From assembly GCA_902544085.1 (NCBI GenBank), contig CACCAP010000002.1, forward strand, positions 183,850 through 247,849: a stretch of 64,000 bases of DNA. The letters run 5' to 3'. The first letter of the stretch is position 1. Every line of letters starts with the position of its first letter. Source of the DNA: an uncultured Bacteroidota bacterium. Lineage in GTDB: Bacteria; Bacteroidota; Bacteroidia; Flavobacteriales; Flavobacteriaceae. The position numbers and the translations under genes were made by a program. Below, in pieces: positions 40,955 to 50,082 of this stretch. The notes beneath the pieces are model-generated. The model worked only from the letters and a program-made list of their open reading frames with translations, had not been told where the DNA came from and did no database searches.

Positions 40955-43063
40955 ATGGCGGCTTTAGGTAGTTTAAGACGAAACTCTTTTGTATTAATTT
41001 CTGTAATTGGTATGGCACTATTCGCATTTGTATTGACTGGAGTTTTCGATGGATCAGGTTTTCAATCTCAAGAACCAATTGGTGAGGTTAACGGTAAAGA
41101 GATTTCTCTTACAGAATTTAGAAATCAAGTTGATTTTTTAAAAAAATCATATAATTTTTCTGAACTGCAAGCCTTAAATACTTCATGGGATCAGCTGGTT
41201 AGAAAGGAAGTTTATAAACAAAGAATGGAACAATTAGGACTTGGCTCAGGCAAGGCGCATCTTGACTATTTCTTAGCAAATAATCCAAGCTTCAACTCTG
41301 ATGAAAGGTTTTTAAATGATATTGGTGTTTTTGATATTGACAAGTTTACAGATTTTGTTCTCAACCTAAAGGATTTTAACCCTCAGGGTTATAGTCAATG
41401 GACCCTACAAGAACAAGAATTTAAAAATCAAATTGATCAAAATAACTATATCAACTTACTAAAGTCTGGAATGAATTCATCAAATTTTGAAGGTGAATTG
41501 GAGTTCTTGAAGTCAAACCTCTCTGCCAATATTAATTATGTAAAAATTCCTTACAGCTCAATTCCTGACAGCTTGATATCTGTTTCTAATGCTGAGGTAA
41601 AGTCTTATGTTAATAAAAACCCTGATGATTTTGAGCAAAAATCAACTAGAGATTTTGAATACGTTGTATTTAATGAAATACCATCTGCTAATGATGAAAG
41701 AGACTTGAGAGATAAATTAAATTCATTTTTAAATGATCGTGAGGAATTTAACCCCGTCTCTAATCTAAACGAATTCGTTAAGGGATTCAAGAATACAACT
41801 GATTTTGAGCTCTATGTTGACGAGAATTCCGATATTCCATATGATTCCTTATATAGACCCAAAGGTTACTTTGGTTCAAATCATGCCCAAATGATTTTCA
41901 ACTTGAATAATGACCAAATATATGGTCCATACAAAGACGATGGTTACATGAAGCTTTCAAGAATGTTAGAAAAGAAAAAAAACGGTAATGTTAGAGCTAG
42001 CCATATATTAATTTCCTACAAGGGCTCTCAAAATGCTGCTCCATCTATTGAGAGATCTAAAAATGATGCCAGAATTGAGGCAAATAGGCTACTCAGATTA
42101 GCACGCACGAATCCTGATAATTTTTCAAGTTTGGCTCTAGAGTATTCTGACGGGCCGTCGAGTTCCAGTGGTGGTGATTTAGGGTTTTTCCAAGAGGGTA
42201 TGATGGTAAAACCGTTTAATGATTATGTATTTAAAAATAGTATAGGAAGAATTGGTGTTGTAGAAACAGAATTCGGATTTCATGTTATTAAGGTTGTTGC
42301 AAAAGAAGATTTAGCAAAAGTTGCAACTATTGCTTTAAAGAATATTCCATCAAACTTTACAAGCGACTCTGTATTTAATGTTACCTCAAAATTTGAAATC
42401 GAACTTTCAAAATCTCGAGATCTTATCACTGCAGCAGATATTTTTGACTATGAGACAAAGTCATTGACTAATATTACACCTCTTGATCATGAACTACCGG
42501 TTCTAGGTAACCAGAGAAACTTAGTAAAATGGCTCTTTGAAAATGACACAAATATTGGTGATTATAAAAGATTTGATTTGACCTCTGGAGGATATGTTTT
42601 GGCTCAACTGAAAGCCATCGCTGATGAAGGTTTAATGGATGTAAATTCTGCATCATTATTAGCACTGCCAGAAATTAGAAAAAATAAAAAGGCAGATATA
42701 ATTTTAAAGGAAAATAGAAAATATACGAATTTAGATGAATTAGCCTCTGAAAAAAATCTTGAAATAGTTTCAGTCTCAGCCATAAATCAAAGTTCACCGG
42801 TCGTCTCACAGGCAGGATATGAACCACTAATTATTGGAAATGCTTTCGGATTAAGTCCTGGTGAAACATCAGATTTTTTTGCTGGTGAGGATGGTGTTTA
42901 TATGATCAAGTTAGTTGATATCAATGAAGTTGATAGCCCACCAACTTACATCAGTTTTGAAAATCAATTATCTAATAAACGCAGGTCTGATGTGGAATCT
43001 AAAATTTTGGACTCTTTTAAAGATGGTTCCAAAATTATTGACAATAGGACTTTATACTATTAA
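40955..43063 (+). CDS. PpiD/SurA-type peptidylprolyl isomerase
   Basis: The protein has 702 residues. A single N-terminal membrane helix (about 12-31) anchors it, with the SurA_N-like start AALGSLRRNSFVLISVIGMALFAFVLTGVF. The parvulin domain is at about 345-450, with RASHILISY, ALEYSDGPSSSSGGDLGFFQEG and FGFHVIKVV. It folds outer-membrane proteins in the periplasm. It is likely a single transcription unit. Its stop TAA overlaps the reversed stop of the DUF456 gene in TTAA. Confidence 0.92.
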   Translation: MAALGSLRRNSFVLISVIGMALFAFVLTGVFDGSGFQSQEPIGEVNGKEISLTEFRNQVDFLKKSYNFSELQALNTSWDQLVRKEVYKQRMEQLGLGSGKAHLDYFLANNPSFNSDERFLNDIGVFDIDKFTDFVLNLKDFNPQGYSQWTLQEQEFKNQIDQNNYINLLKSGMNSSNFEGELEFLKSNLSANINYVKIPYSSIPDSLISVSNAEVKSYVNKNPDDFEQKSTRDFEYVVFNEIPSANDERDLRDKLNSFLNDREEFNPVSNLNEFVKGFKNTTDFELYVDENSDIPYDSLYRPKGYFGSNHAQMIFNLNNDQIYGPYKDDGYMKLSRMLEKKKNGNVRASHILISYKGSQNAAPSIERSKNDARIEANRLLRLARTNPDNFSSLALEYSDGPSSSSGGDLGFFQEGMMVKPFNDYVFKNSIGRIGVVETEFGFHVIKVVAKEDLAKVATIALKNIPSNFTSDSVFNVTSKFEIELSKSRDLITAADIFDYETKSLTNITPLDHELPVLGNQRNLVKWLFENDTNIGDYKRFDLTSGGYVLAQLKAIADEGLMDVNSASLLALPEIRKNKKADIILKENRKYTNLDELASEKNLEIVSVSAINQSSPVVSQAGYEPLIIGNAFGLSPGETSDFFAGEDGVYMIKLVDINEVDSPPTYISFENQLSNKRRSDVESKILDSFKDGSKIIDNRTLYY

Positions 43064-43557
43064 AAAAAATCATTTCTATATTCCCAAAAAATACTTAGAT
43101 AAAAAATAAAGTAAGTCATACTCAAGCAAAATTTTAAAACAATGCCAGTTAGTGTTCCTAAAATTGAGCCCAGGGCAGGCTTAAAGGAATTTTTCAAACT
43201 ATTATTATTTATCATTTCACCTGCTACTGCACCGATTAGTGGTCCAAGTAATATTCCTAATGGACCCATCAGAAAAATCCCAATTAATAGACCTAAACTA
43301 GCACCAATTTGTCCTCCGTAGGAACCGCCCAGTTTTTTTACACCATATATTGGTGTAACAAAATCTACTAAAAAAACTAAAACTGCAACTGAAAAGGTTA
43401 TTAAAACAAACTTCAAATTAAAAGGTACAGCATCGGTTAAATTTAAAATCAGTATTCCCAACCAAGATGTAATAGGTCCAGGAATTACTGGTAAAAAGCT
43501 TCCAACTATGCCTGTTAAACATAAGATTATACCAATGACAAAAATTAAAATGTCCAT
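43060..43557 (-). CDS. DUF456 membrane protein
   Basis: The protein has 165 residues with four to five membrane helices, a glycine-rich central part (GGSYGGQIGASLGLLIGIFLMGPLG) and PVIPGPITSWLGILILNL near the N-terminus. The DUF456 family has no known role. It is a single gene, divergent from the small lipoprotein gene with 36 bases between. Confidence 0.85.
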   Translation of the reverse strand: MDILIFVIGIILCLTGIVGSFLPVIPGPITSWLGILILNLTDAVPFNLKFVLITFSVAVLVFLVDFVTPIYGVKKLGGSYGGQIGASLGLLIGIFLMGPLGILLGPLIGAVAGEMINNNSLKNSFKPALGSILGTLTGIVLKFCLSMTYFIFYLSIFWEYRNDFF

Positions 43558-43572
43558 AAGGGTTTATTAAAG

Positions 43573-43580
43573 TAATTTTG
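43573..43580 (+). promoter_or_regulatory. -7 promoter element of the lipoprotein-ruvC-hemW operon
   Basis: TAATTTTG matches TAnnTTTG exactly, with the start expected near 43585 and the ATG at 43594, so the leader is only about 10 bases. No TTG at the -33 distance. Confidence 0.45.
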
Positions 43581-43593
43581 TATTTTAAGACAA

Positions 43594-44076
43594 ATGTCCA
43601 TTTTAAAATTAAATAACATTAAATTTTTTTTCATTTTTTCTTTTTTAAATTTTTTTTCTTGTGATGTTCTTGAGAAAAAACCAAATGAAATGCGTGAAAA
43701 ATTAATTTGGACAGCCAACGATGAATATCCAACAGTAATTGAATGTGAAAATGTTGTTGACACAGAAGATAGATTAAATTGTTTTTATGAATATTTATAT
43801 GAATATCTGTCAAATAATTTAAAAAACAGGGATGATGTTAAAAATCTAGAATTTAATGATTCCATTATGATTAAAATAATTGTTGATAAAAACGGAAAAG
43901 TCTACCCGTCAGAAATCAGGTTCAAAAATCCGGAATATTATAATGAAAAAATCAACTCAATTATATATGAACTACTTGATTCAATGCCTACAGTTGTTCC
44001 TGCAGTTAAAACCGACTATGGAGTCAAGGTGAAATCGCAATTTGATTTGCCATTAATTTTAAAAGTTAAAAAATGA
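43594..44076 (+). CDS. Lipoprotein with a TonB-like C-terminal region
   Basis: The protein has 160 residues. The signal ends at FFSCDVLE (Cys near 23). The C-terminal part, IMIKIIVDKNGKVYPSEIRFKNP, DSMPTVVPAVK and VKVKSQFDLPLILKV, follows the pattern of the TonB C-terminal domain found in flavobacterial lipoproteins. Function is unknown. It overlaps ruvC by 4 bases. Confidence 0.7.
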   Translation: MSILKLNNIKFFFIFSFLNFFSCDVLEKKPNEMREKLIWTANDEYPTVIECENVVDTEDRLNCFYEYLYEYLSNNLKNRDDVKNLEFNDSIMIKIIVDKNGKVYPSEIRFKNPEYYNEKINSIIYELLDSMPTVVPAVKTDYGVKVKSQFDLPLILKVKK

Positions 44077-44624
44077 GTTCAAAGATTATTTTAGGAATTG
44101 ACCCAGGAACAAACATAATGGGATATGGTTTGATCATTTCTAAGGAAAAAAAAATATCTCTTTTAGATTTTGGTGAAATTAATATGACTAAAATAAAAGA
44201 TCATTATTTAAAACTGGATAAGGTTTACAAATCTGTAATTGATATTATTGATACTTATAAGCCAGATGAAATTGCAATTGAGGCACCTTTTTTTGGTAAA
44301 AATGTTCAATCAATGTTAAAGCTTGGTAGGGCACAGGGTGTAGCAATGGCCGCGGGCATTTCTAGGCAAATCCCAATCAAAGAGTACTCACCAAAAAAAA
44401 TAAAAATGGCAATTACAGGAAATGGTAATTCCTCTAAGGAGCAAGTTGCCAAAATGTTACAATCTATTCTGAGATTTGAAGAGATTCCAAAAAAATTGGA
44501 TTCAACTGATGGATTAGCAGCTGCAGTATGCCATTTTTACAATGAAAATAATGTTGTTGGTAATGTTAAATACTCGGGCTGGGATTCATTTTTAAAAAAT
44601 AATCCTGACCGGCTAAAAAATTAA
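44073..44624 (+). CDS. ruvC: Crossover junction endodeoxyribonuclease
   Basis: This enzyme cuts Holliday junctions in the RuvABC system. It has 183 residues, RNase-H fold. Catalytic acidic residues lie in IDPGTNIMGYGL (Asp near 8), IEAPFFGKN (Glu near 70) and the C-terminal DGLAAAVCHFY. GRAQGVAMAAG is the conserved helix. hemW begins 2 bases after its stop. Confidence 0.93.
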   Translation: MSSKIILGIDPGTNIMGYGLIISKEKKISLLDFGEINMTKIKDHYLKLDKVYKSVIDIIDTYKPDEIAIEAPFFGKNVQSMLKLGRAQGVAMAAGISRQIPIKEYSPKKIKMAITGNGNSSKEQVAKMLQSILRFEEIPKKLDSTDGLAAAVCHFYNENNVVGNVKYSGWDSFLKNNPDRLKN

Positions 44625-44626
44625 AT

Positions 44627-45757
44627 TTGGCAGGAATATATATACATATTCCATTTTGTAAAAAAGCATGTAGCTATTGTAATTTTCATTTTTCAACATC
44701 AATGGCGCTCTATGATAAGATGATTAAAGCCATCAAAAAAGAAATTATTATCAGGTCAAAAAATTATAATGATGAAATTCAAACTATTTACTATGGTGGC
44801 GGCACTCCTTCATTACTGAAAATAAAAGATATAAATGATATTTTTAAATCTATCCAAAACAACTATAACTTATCTAAGAACTTAGAAGTTACAATTGAAG
44901 CAAATCCAGACGACTTAACAAAAAGTAAGTTGAAATCTTTAAGCAAAACAAAAATCAATAGGATTAGTTTAGGAATACAAACATTGAATGATGATGCACT
45001 TAAATTAATGAAGAGAGTTCATTCATCTAAACAATCAATCGAATCAATTGAAAATTCATTATTATTCTTTAATAACTTGTCAATAGATTTGATATATGGA
45101 ATACCAGACTCAGATTTAAAAAGTTTGGATAAAGACTTAAGACTATTACAATACTATGACATAAAACATGTTTCAGCATACGCGTTAACTGTTGAATCAA
45201 AAACCTTATTGGAGTTTCAGGTTAATAAAAAATTGATAACCATGCCAAACGACGAAGAGATTTACAATCAGTACATGCATATTAACTCATTTTTGTCCAA
45301 TGATGGTTATATAAATTACGAAATGAACAGCTATGCAAAAAAAGGATTTTTTTCAAAAAATAATTCAGGGTACTGGCTTAGAAAAAAATATATTGGAATT
45401 GGACCCTCTGCTCACACTTTCGATGGGTTTTCAAGAAGTTGGAATATTTCGAATAATGCAAAATATATTAGTCATATCAATGCAGGCAAATTAAATTCTA
45501 AAAGAGAAGTGCTTTCAAAAATTGATTCATACAACGAGTATGTGATGACTGGACTGAGAACCATGTGGGGTGTTTCAGCAACATATATCTTAAAAAATTT
45601 TGGTGAAAAATTTTATGAACACTTTTTAAATGGTTCAAAAAAGCACATAAAATCAAAAAATTTATCTAAAAATGGAGACCTGTACACTGTTTCTAAAAAA
45701 GGGAGATTTTTAACTGATGGAATTGCAGCCGAACTTTTCCTTATCAAACTTAAATAG
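44627..45757 (+). CDS. hemW: Radical SAM heme chaperone
   Basis: The protein has 376 residues. It starts at TTG (44627), and MAGIYIHIPFCKKACSYCNF matches HemW N-termini exactly at this place. The [4Fe-4S] cysteines are in C-x3-C-x2-C. YYGGGTPSLL, RISLGIQTL and GIGPSAHTF are family motifs. HemW binds heme and delivers it to hemoproteins. It does not have coproporphyrinogen oxidase activity. Its stop TAG abuts the reversed stop of the dipeptidase gene. Confidence 0.92.
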   Translation: MAGIYIHIPFCKKACSYCNFHFSTSMALYDKMIKAIKKEIIIRSKNYNDEIQTIYYGGGTPSLLKIKDINDIFKSIQNNYNLSKNLEVTIEANPDDLTKSKLKSLSKTKINRISLGIQTLNDDALKLMKRVHSSKQSIESIENSLLFFNNLSIDLIYGIPDSDLKSLDKDLRLLQYYDIKHVSAYALTVESKTLLEFQVNKKLITMPNDEEIYNQYMHINSFLSNDGYINYEMNSYAKKGFFSKNNSGYWLRKKYIGIGPSAHTFDGFSRSWNISNNAKYISHINAGKLNSKREVLSKIDSYNEYVMTGLRTMWGVSATYILKNFGEKFYEHFLNGSKKHIKSKNLSKNGDLYTVSKKGRFLTDGIAAELFLIKLK

Positions 45758-47137
45758 CTATTTTGTATAGTGGTGATAAAACTTTGTAATTGTTTCAATA
45801 CCATTTAAAAAATTTGAAACTCCAAAATGTTCATTCGGAGAGTGAATAGCATCTGAATCAAGACCAAAACCCATTAAAATTGTTTTACTTTTTAATGTTT
45901 TTTCAAATTGTGCAATTATTGGTATTGAACCTCCATCTCTTGTTGGTATGGGTTCTTTTTTGAATACATCTTTGTAAGCATCAGAGGCTGATTTATATGC
46001 CTTTGATTCAGTTGAAGTCAAATACGGCTCACCACCGTGGTGTTCTGTAACTTTGACTGTTACGTTAGGAGATGCTATTTTATTTATATAATCAGAAAAT
46101 TGTTTACTTATTTTTCTCCATTTTTGGTTTGGCACCAATCTCATAGAGATTTTTGCAAATGCTTTGCTGGGTATGACAGTCTTTGAGCCCTCTTCAGTAT
46201 ATCCGCCCCATATTCCATTAACATCTAAACATGGTCTGATTGATCTACGCTCAATTGAAGAGTATCCATCCTCACCAGAAGGATTATTTAATCCAACAGA
46301 TTTTGCATAATCAATCTCTGAGAAGGGTATAGATTCCATTTTTTTTCTCTCTGGTTTGCTGTATTCGATAACGTCATTGTAAAAGCCAGGTATCGTTACT
46401 TTATTTTGATTATCGTGAAGATGATTGATAATCCTTGATAGTTCATTGATTGGATTAATTACTGAGCCACCATAGTGACCAGAATGCAAATCTCTATTTG
46501 GTCCTATCAATTCTAACTCCATGTAAGTCATACCTCTTAAACCAATTGTAATGGATGGAGTTTTCTTGTCTATCATCCCTGTATCAGAAACTAAAATTAT
46601 ATCACATTCAAGTTTCTTTTGATTTTTCTCTATAAAAATTTCTAGATTATCACTTCCAATTTCTTCCTCACCCTCAATCATTACTTTGACATTACAAGGA
46701 AAACCACCATTTTTATTTAAGATCTCAAACGCTTTAATATGCATGAATATTTGCCCTTTATCATCACATGCTCCTCTGGCAAATATTGCGCCTTCAGGAT
46801 GTATCTGGGTTTTTTTTATTTGAGGTTCAAAGGGTGAAGAATCCCACAATTCAACAGGATCAATTGGTTGAACATCATAATGACCATATACCAAGACTGT
46901 CGGCAGTTCATGATCCACTATTTTCTCTCCATAAACTATTGGATGTCCATTGGTTTTACAAATTTCACAATTTTCAAAATCATTTACCTCTAAGTGGTCC
47001 TTTAATAATTTAGCACAACTTAAAATATCTTTTTTGTGTTCTGATTTTGCGCTTATTGAGGGAATTCTTAATAGCTCAAATAATTCATTTAAAAATTTAT
47101 TTTTATTTTTTTCTATGTATTCTTTTACCTTATCCAT
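45758..47137 (-). CDS. M20-family dipeptidase
   Basis: The protein has 459 residues. The zinc ligands are in VLVYGHYDVQP (about 81-91), the bridging Asp in FARGACDDKGQ, and the catalytic glutamates in MIEGEEEIGSDNLE, followed by ILVSDTGM. A lid domain follows (ITIGLRGMTYMELEL). It cleaves dipeptides. The POT peptide carrier at 15936 may supply substrates. It is a single minus-strand gene. A near-match promoter (TAATTTTA) lies upstream, divergent from tRNA-Leu. Confidence 0.92.
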   Translation of the reverse strand: MDKVKEYIEKNKNKFLNELFELLRIPSISAKSEHKKDILSCAKLLKDHLEVNDFENCEICKTNGHPIVYGEKIVDHELPTVLVYGHYDVQPIDPVELWDSSPFEPQIKKTQIHPEGAIFARGACDDKGQIFMHIKAFEILNKNGGFPCNVKVMIEGEEEIGSDNLEIFIEKNQKKLECDIILVSDTGMIDKKTPSITIGLRGMTYMELELIGPNRDLHSGHYGGSVINPINELSRIINHLHDNQNKVTIPGFYNDVIEYSKPERKKMESIPFSEIDYAKSVGLNNPSGEDGYSSIERRSIRPCLDVNGIWGGYTEEGSKTVIPSKAFAKISMRLVPNQKWRKISKQFSDYINKIASPNVTVKVTEHHGGEPYLTSTESKAYKSASDAYKDVFKKEPIPTRDGGSIPIIAQFEKTLKSKTILMGFGLDSDAIHSPNEHFGVSNFLNGIETITKFYHHYTK

Positions 47138-47163
47138 CTTGATTGTAAAATTAATAAATCCTC

Positions 47164-47195
47164 TTGTAGCTATTAAATTATCTTGCTTATATTTG
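47164..47195 (+). promoter_or_regulatory. Promoter of tRNA-Leu
   Basis: TTG (47164-47166), 21 bases, then TATATTTG (47188-47195). This is the same arrangement as before tRNA-Phe. The start site is expected near 47200, four bases before the tRNA. Confidence 0.75.
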
Positions 47196-47203
47196 CTTCC
47201 CCT

Positions 47204-47285
47204 GCGGGTGTGGTGAAATTGGTAGACACGCTAGACTTAGGATCTAGTGCTTCACGGCATGGGGGTTCGAGTCCCTCCACCCGCA
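47204..47285 (+). tRNA. tRNA-Leu (TAG)
   Basis: An 82-nt type II tRNA with acceptor stem GCGGGTG/CACCCGC, a D-arm and an anticodon stem CTAGA/TCTAG. The loop CTTAGGA gives anticodon TAG. The variable arm is TGCTTCACGGCA and the T-arm is GGGGG-TTCGAGT-CCCTC. CCA is not encoded. There is no terminator hairpin after it, only T-rich sequence, and the stop codon of the opposite gene lies 3 bases past its end. Confidence 0.98.
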
Positions 47286-47288
47286 CTT

Positions 47289-47996
47289 TTATTTTCTCCT
47301 AACCCAAATTTCATGAATTGGATCTCCTTTACTACTAAATCCCATGTGATTCCACTCACCATTATCTAATTTAAATTCAAAATCAAGTTTAGCACCAACC
47401 CTCGAATCATCCCTTGAGAAAAACTCAATTTGTTCAATGTATTTGCCCTTGACTGTGAGGTAAGTTCCTCCACCTGTCCCCATGAATTGTCTAGTTTCAG
47501 TATTGTAGGCTATCCATTGAAATCTGCTGCCTGACAAAATTTTCATTGTTTTCCTAGGTCTATCAATGCTCCTTGTACTTTTCACACCATTTCTAAATCT
47601 TCCAGACATTAACCATGCACCATTAAGTCGACCTGGGCTCCCATCATCAATTCTATTCCACGTCTTACGCGAATTAATGTTGGTAACTGTATTTTCTTTT
47701 ATGTCAAGATCAAATTTTATGGTGGATCCAACTTTTTCTTGATCTTGGGTGTCAAATTCAATTTTTTCAGTTAAGGTACTACCATCAAGAAACCATGATC
47801 CCCCATGGGTTGATATAAATTTTCCATTCGAACTGTCAAATACACTTGTTGATTTAAAGCCTTCGCTAAAAATTACAATATGCCTGTGTGTACTACCATC
47901 TGAATTTGTTTCATATTTTTCCCAAGCGCCAATAATTGATTGGGAGTTCAGAAATTGAGAAAATAAAATAAGTAGAAAAAGTTTTAATTTATTCAT
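47289..47996 (-). CDS. Secreted protein of two tandem related domains (lipocalin-like)
   Basis: The protein has 235 residues. A signal peptide ends near LNSQS. The remainder holds two repeats of about 100 residues that share the pattern GAW..., a GG[ST]/GGT segment, then an I-E-x-x-E-F or E-Q-I-E-F-F strand and V-G-[SA]-x-[IL]-x-F-[DE]. I compare the first (GAWEKYE, EKIEFDTQDQEKVGSTIKF) with the second (GAWLMSGR, EQIEFFSRDDSRVGAKLDF). The pattern suits a small beta-barrel such as lipocalin. No function is recognised. It overlaps the waaA stop by 8 bases and is the last gene of the operon. Confidence 0.7.
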   Translation of the reverse strand: MNKLKLFLLILFSQFLNSQSIIGAWEKYETNSDGSTHRHIVIFSEGFKSTSVFDSSNGKFISTHGGSWFLDGSTLTEKIEFDTQDQEKVGSTIKFDLDIKENTVTNINSRKTWNRIDDGSPGRLNGAWLMSGRFRNGVKSTRSIDRPRKTMKILSGSRFQWIAYNTETRQFMGTGGGTYLTVKGKYIEQIEFFSRDDSRVGAKLDFEFKLDNGEWNHMGFSSKGDPIHEIWVRRK

Positions 47997-49203
47997 TTTG
48001 CATTGATTTGATGATACCGTTTATTGATGCTATGTTTTCATTAATAAATTTACTGTTAATTATTTCAATTTCTTTTAATTTATTGGTATTGAGTAAAAGC
48101 TCGTTTACAATATTTTTAAGCTGTTTTGAATTTTGTATACTAAATCCACCTTTGAGGTTAACTAATCCTTTAGCTTCATTTGAAAATTTGAAATTTACCC
48201 CAAAAATTACAGGTTTTCCATATACACAGGGCTCCAGTATATTATGTAACCCCTTTTTTTTAAAACCACCACCTACATATGAGATATCTGAAAATGAATA
48301 CAAATATTTTAGTACACCTACTGAATCTACTAGAAGTATATTATTTTGTACATTATATTTATTTTCACTGAGCAGATTTACTTTGTTAAATAGTTTTGAT
48401 CTTATTCTATTTATATTTTTTTTTGAAACTTCATGAGGCGCAATTATGTATTTCACATTTTTATCAATTTCTTGTTTTATATAGTCAAATATAATCTCCT
48501 CATCCTTTTCCCAAGTACTGCCAAATATTATACATATGTCATCTCCTAAATAATTAGTCAACTTTTTATTATTATACTTTTCTTTTTTTTGGATTATTGC
48601 TCTGTTAAATTTTAGATTCCCTATATATAATGCATTGTTAACACTCATCTTTTTCAATTGTCTTTCACTATTTATATCTTGGGTAAAAATTTTAGTATAT
48701 TTTTTTAAAATCCGTCTAAATATTCTTGAATTATATTTTTCATATACATAATTTACTAAGTAAAATTTTATGTTTCCTTTTTTGAGCTCGTTTATATAAT
48801 TAGGCCAGATTTCTGATTTTATAAATATTGCAAATCTTGGATTAAAAAGCTTAACCAATTTTTTTGCGTTATCATTTGAATCTATTGGTAGAAAGTATGT
48901 TTTACTCACCTGAGCTATTCTATCATTCAATTCAAAACCAGATTCAGAAAAGAATGTTAATATTATGTCATTATCAAAAGTTTTCTTGATTTCTTTTATA
49001 AGTGGTATTGCCAACTCATATTCACCCAATGATGCTGCATGCAACCAAATATATTTTTTCTTTCTATCTAGGTCTTTATCTATTTCTTGTAATAAATCTT
49101 TTCTAAGCTCTACAAAACGACTAATTTTTTTGGAAAAAATTGATAATATTGGTAAGAAAATTTTATCAACAAATTCAATAAATATATTGTAGAGAATATT
49201 CAT
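47989..49203 (-). CDS. waaA: 3-deoxy-D-manno-octulosonic acid (Kdo) transferase
   Basis: This enzyme adds Kdo to lipid A in the inner core of LPS, at the inner membrane. It has 404 residues. It shows IWLHAASLGEYE near 52-63, ILTFFSESGFE, the nucleotide-sugar part IIFGSTWEKDEE and YIIAPHEVSKKN, and DISYVGGGFKKKGLHNILEPCVYGKPVIFG, all of the KdtA family. It lies immediately downstream of fabD with no gap. Confidence 0.92.
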   Translation of the reverse strand: MNILYNIFIEFVDKIFLPILSIFSKKISRFVELRKDLLQEIDKDLDRKKKYIWLHAASLGEYELAIPLIKEIKKTFDNDIILTFFSESGFELNDRIAQVSKTYFLPIDSNDNAKKLVKLFNPRFAIFIKSEIWPNYINELKKGNIKFYLVNYVYEKYNSRIFRRILKKYTKIFTQDINSERQLKKMSVNNALYIGNLKFNRAIIQKKEKYNNKKLTNYLGDDICIIFGSTWEKDEEIIFDYIKQEIDKNVKYIIAPHEVSKKNINRIRSKLFNKVNLLSENKYNVQNNILLVDSVGVLKYLYSFSDISYVGGGFKKKGLHNILEPCVYGKPVIFGVNFKFSNEAKGLVNLKGGFSIQNSKQLKNIVNELLLNTNKLKEIEIINSKFINENIASINGIIKSMQNE

Positions 49204-50082
49204 TTATCCAGCTGAATCTACATGAACATCCCTGTTAATCTTCCTTATTAAACCACATAATACTTTACCAGGACCTATTTCTGTAAAGTTTTTAGCCCCA
49301 AGATTAATCATGTTTATAACCGACTCAGACCATTTTACAGGTGAGACCATTTGATCAATTAAATTATTTTTGATTTCACTTTTATCAAGCACCCCACTCC
49401 CAGTGACATTTTGAAAAATGGGACATGTGGGTTCATGAAATTCAATTGAATTTATAAACTCTTTTAGTTCTTTTTTAGCATCATTCATTAATTCTGAATG
49501 AAAAGCACCACTTACATTAAGTTGTATACTTCTTTTAGCTCCGATATTATTAAATAGGATACAAATTTCCTTGATTGCTTCAAATTCACCAGAAACAACT
49601 ACTTGTCCTGGACAGTTTAAGTTCGCAGCTACAACATATTTATCAAATTTTTCGCATTCATTGATAATTGTTTTATCATCTAAACCTAAAATTGCAGCCA
49701 TACTGCCGTGATTATTCTCACAAGCTTTCTGCATTGCATTAGCACGTGCAGAAACTAGTTTTAAGCCATCTTCAAATTTAATTGTCTTGTTAGCTACTAA
49801 TGCTGAAAATTCGCCAAGTGAATGGCCAGCAACAAAATCTGGTTTAATTTTAGGATCCTGCTCTTGTAGTTTTGCTATAGAATGAACAAATATAGCAGGT
49901 TGTGTTACCTTGGTCTTTTTTAAATCTTCATCTGTTCCTTCAAACATAATTTTTGACAATGAAAATCCAAGAATTTGATCTGCCTTATCAAATAATTCTT
50001 TAGCAGATTTTGAATTTGAGTAAAGTTCTTTACCCATTCCCGGGAATTGCGATCCTTGCCCTGGAAATACAAATACATTCAT
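49204..50082 (-). CDS. fabD: Malonyl-CoA:ACP transacylase
   Basis: This cytosolic enzyme loads malonate onto acyl carrier protein for fatty-acid synthesis. It has 292 residues. The N-terminus is FPGQGSQFPGMGKEL. The nucleophile lies in VAGHSLGEFSALV (Ser near 92), and the second catalytic part is SGAFHSELM with His. It sits between folA and waaA without gaps. Confidence 0.95.
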   Translation of the reverse strand: MNVFVFPGQGSQFPGMGKELYSNSKSAKELFDKADQILGFSLSKIMFEGTDEDLKKTKVTQPAIFVHSIAKLQEQDPKIKPDFVAGHSLGEFSALVANKTIKFEDGLKLVSARANAMQKACENNHGSMAAILGLDDKTIINECEKFDKYVVAANLNCPGQVVVSGEFEAIKEICILFNNIGAKRSIQLNVSGAFHSELMNDAKKELKEFINSIEFHEPTCPIFQNVTGSGVLDKSEIKNNLIDQMVSPVKWSESVINMINLGAKNFTEIGPGKVLCGLIRKINRDVHVDSAG

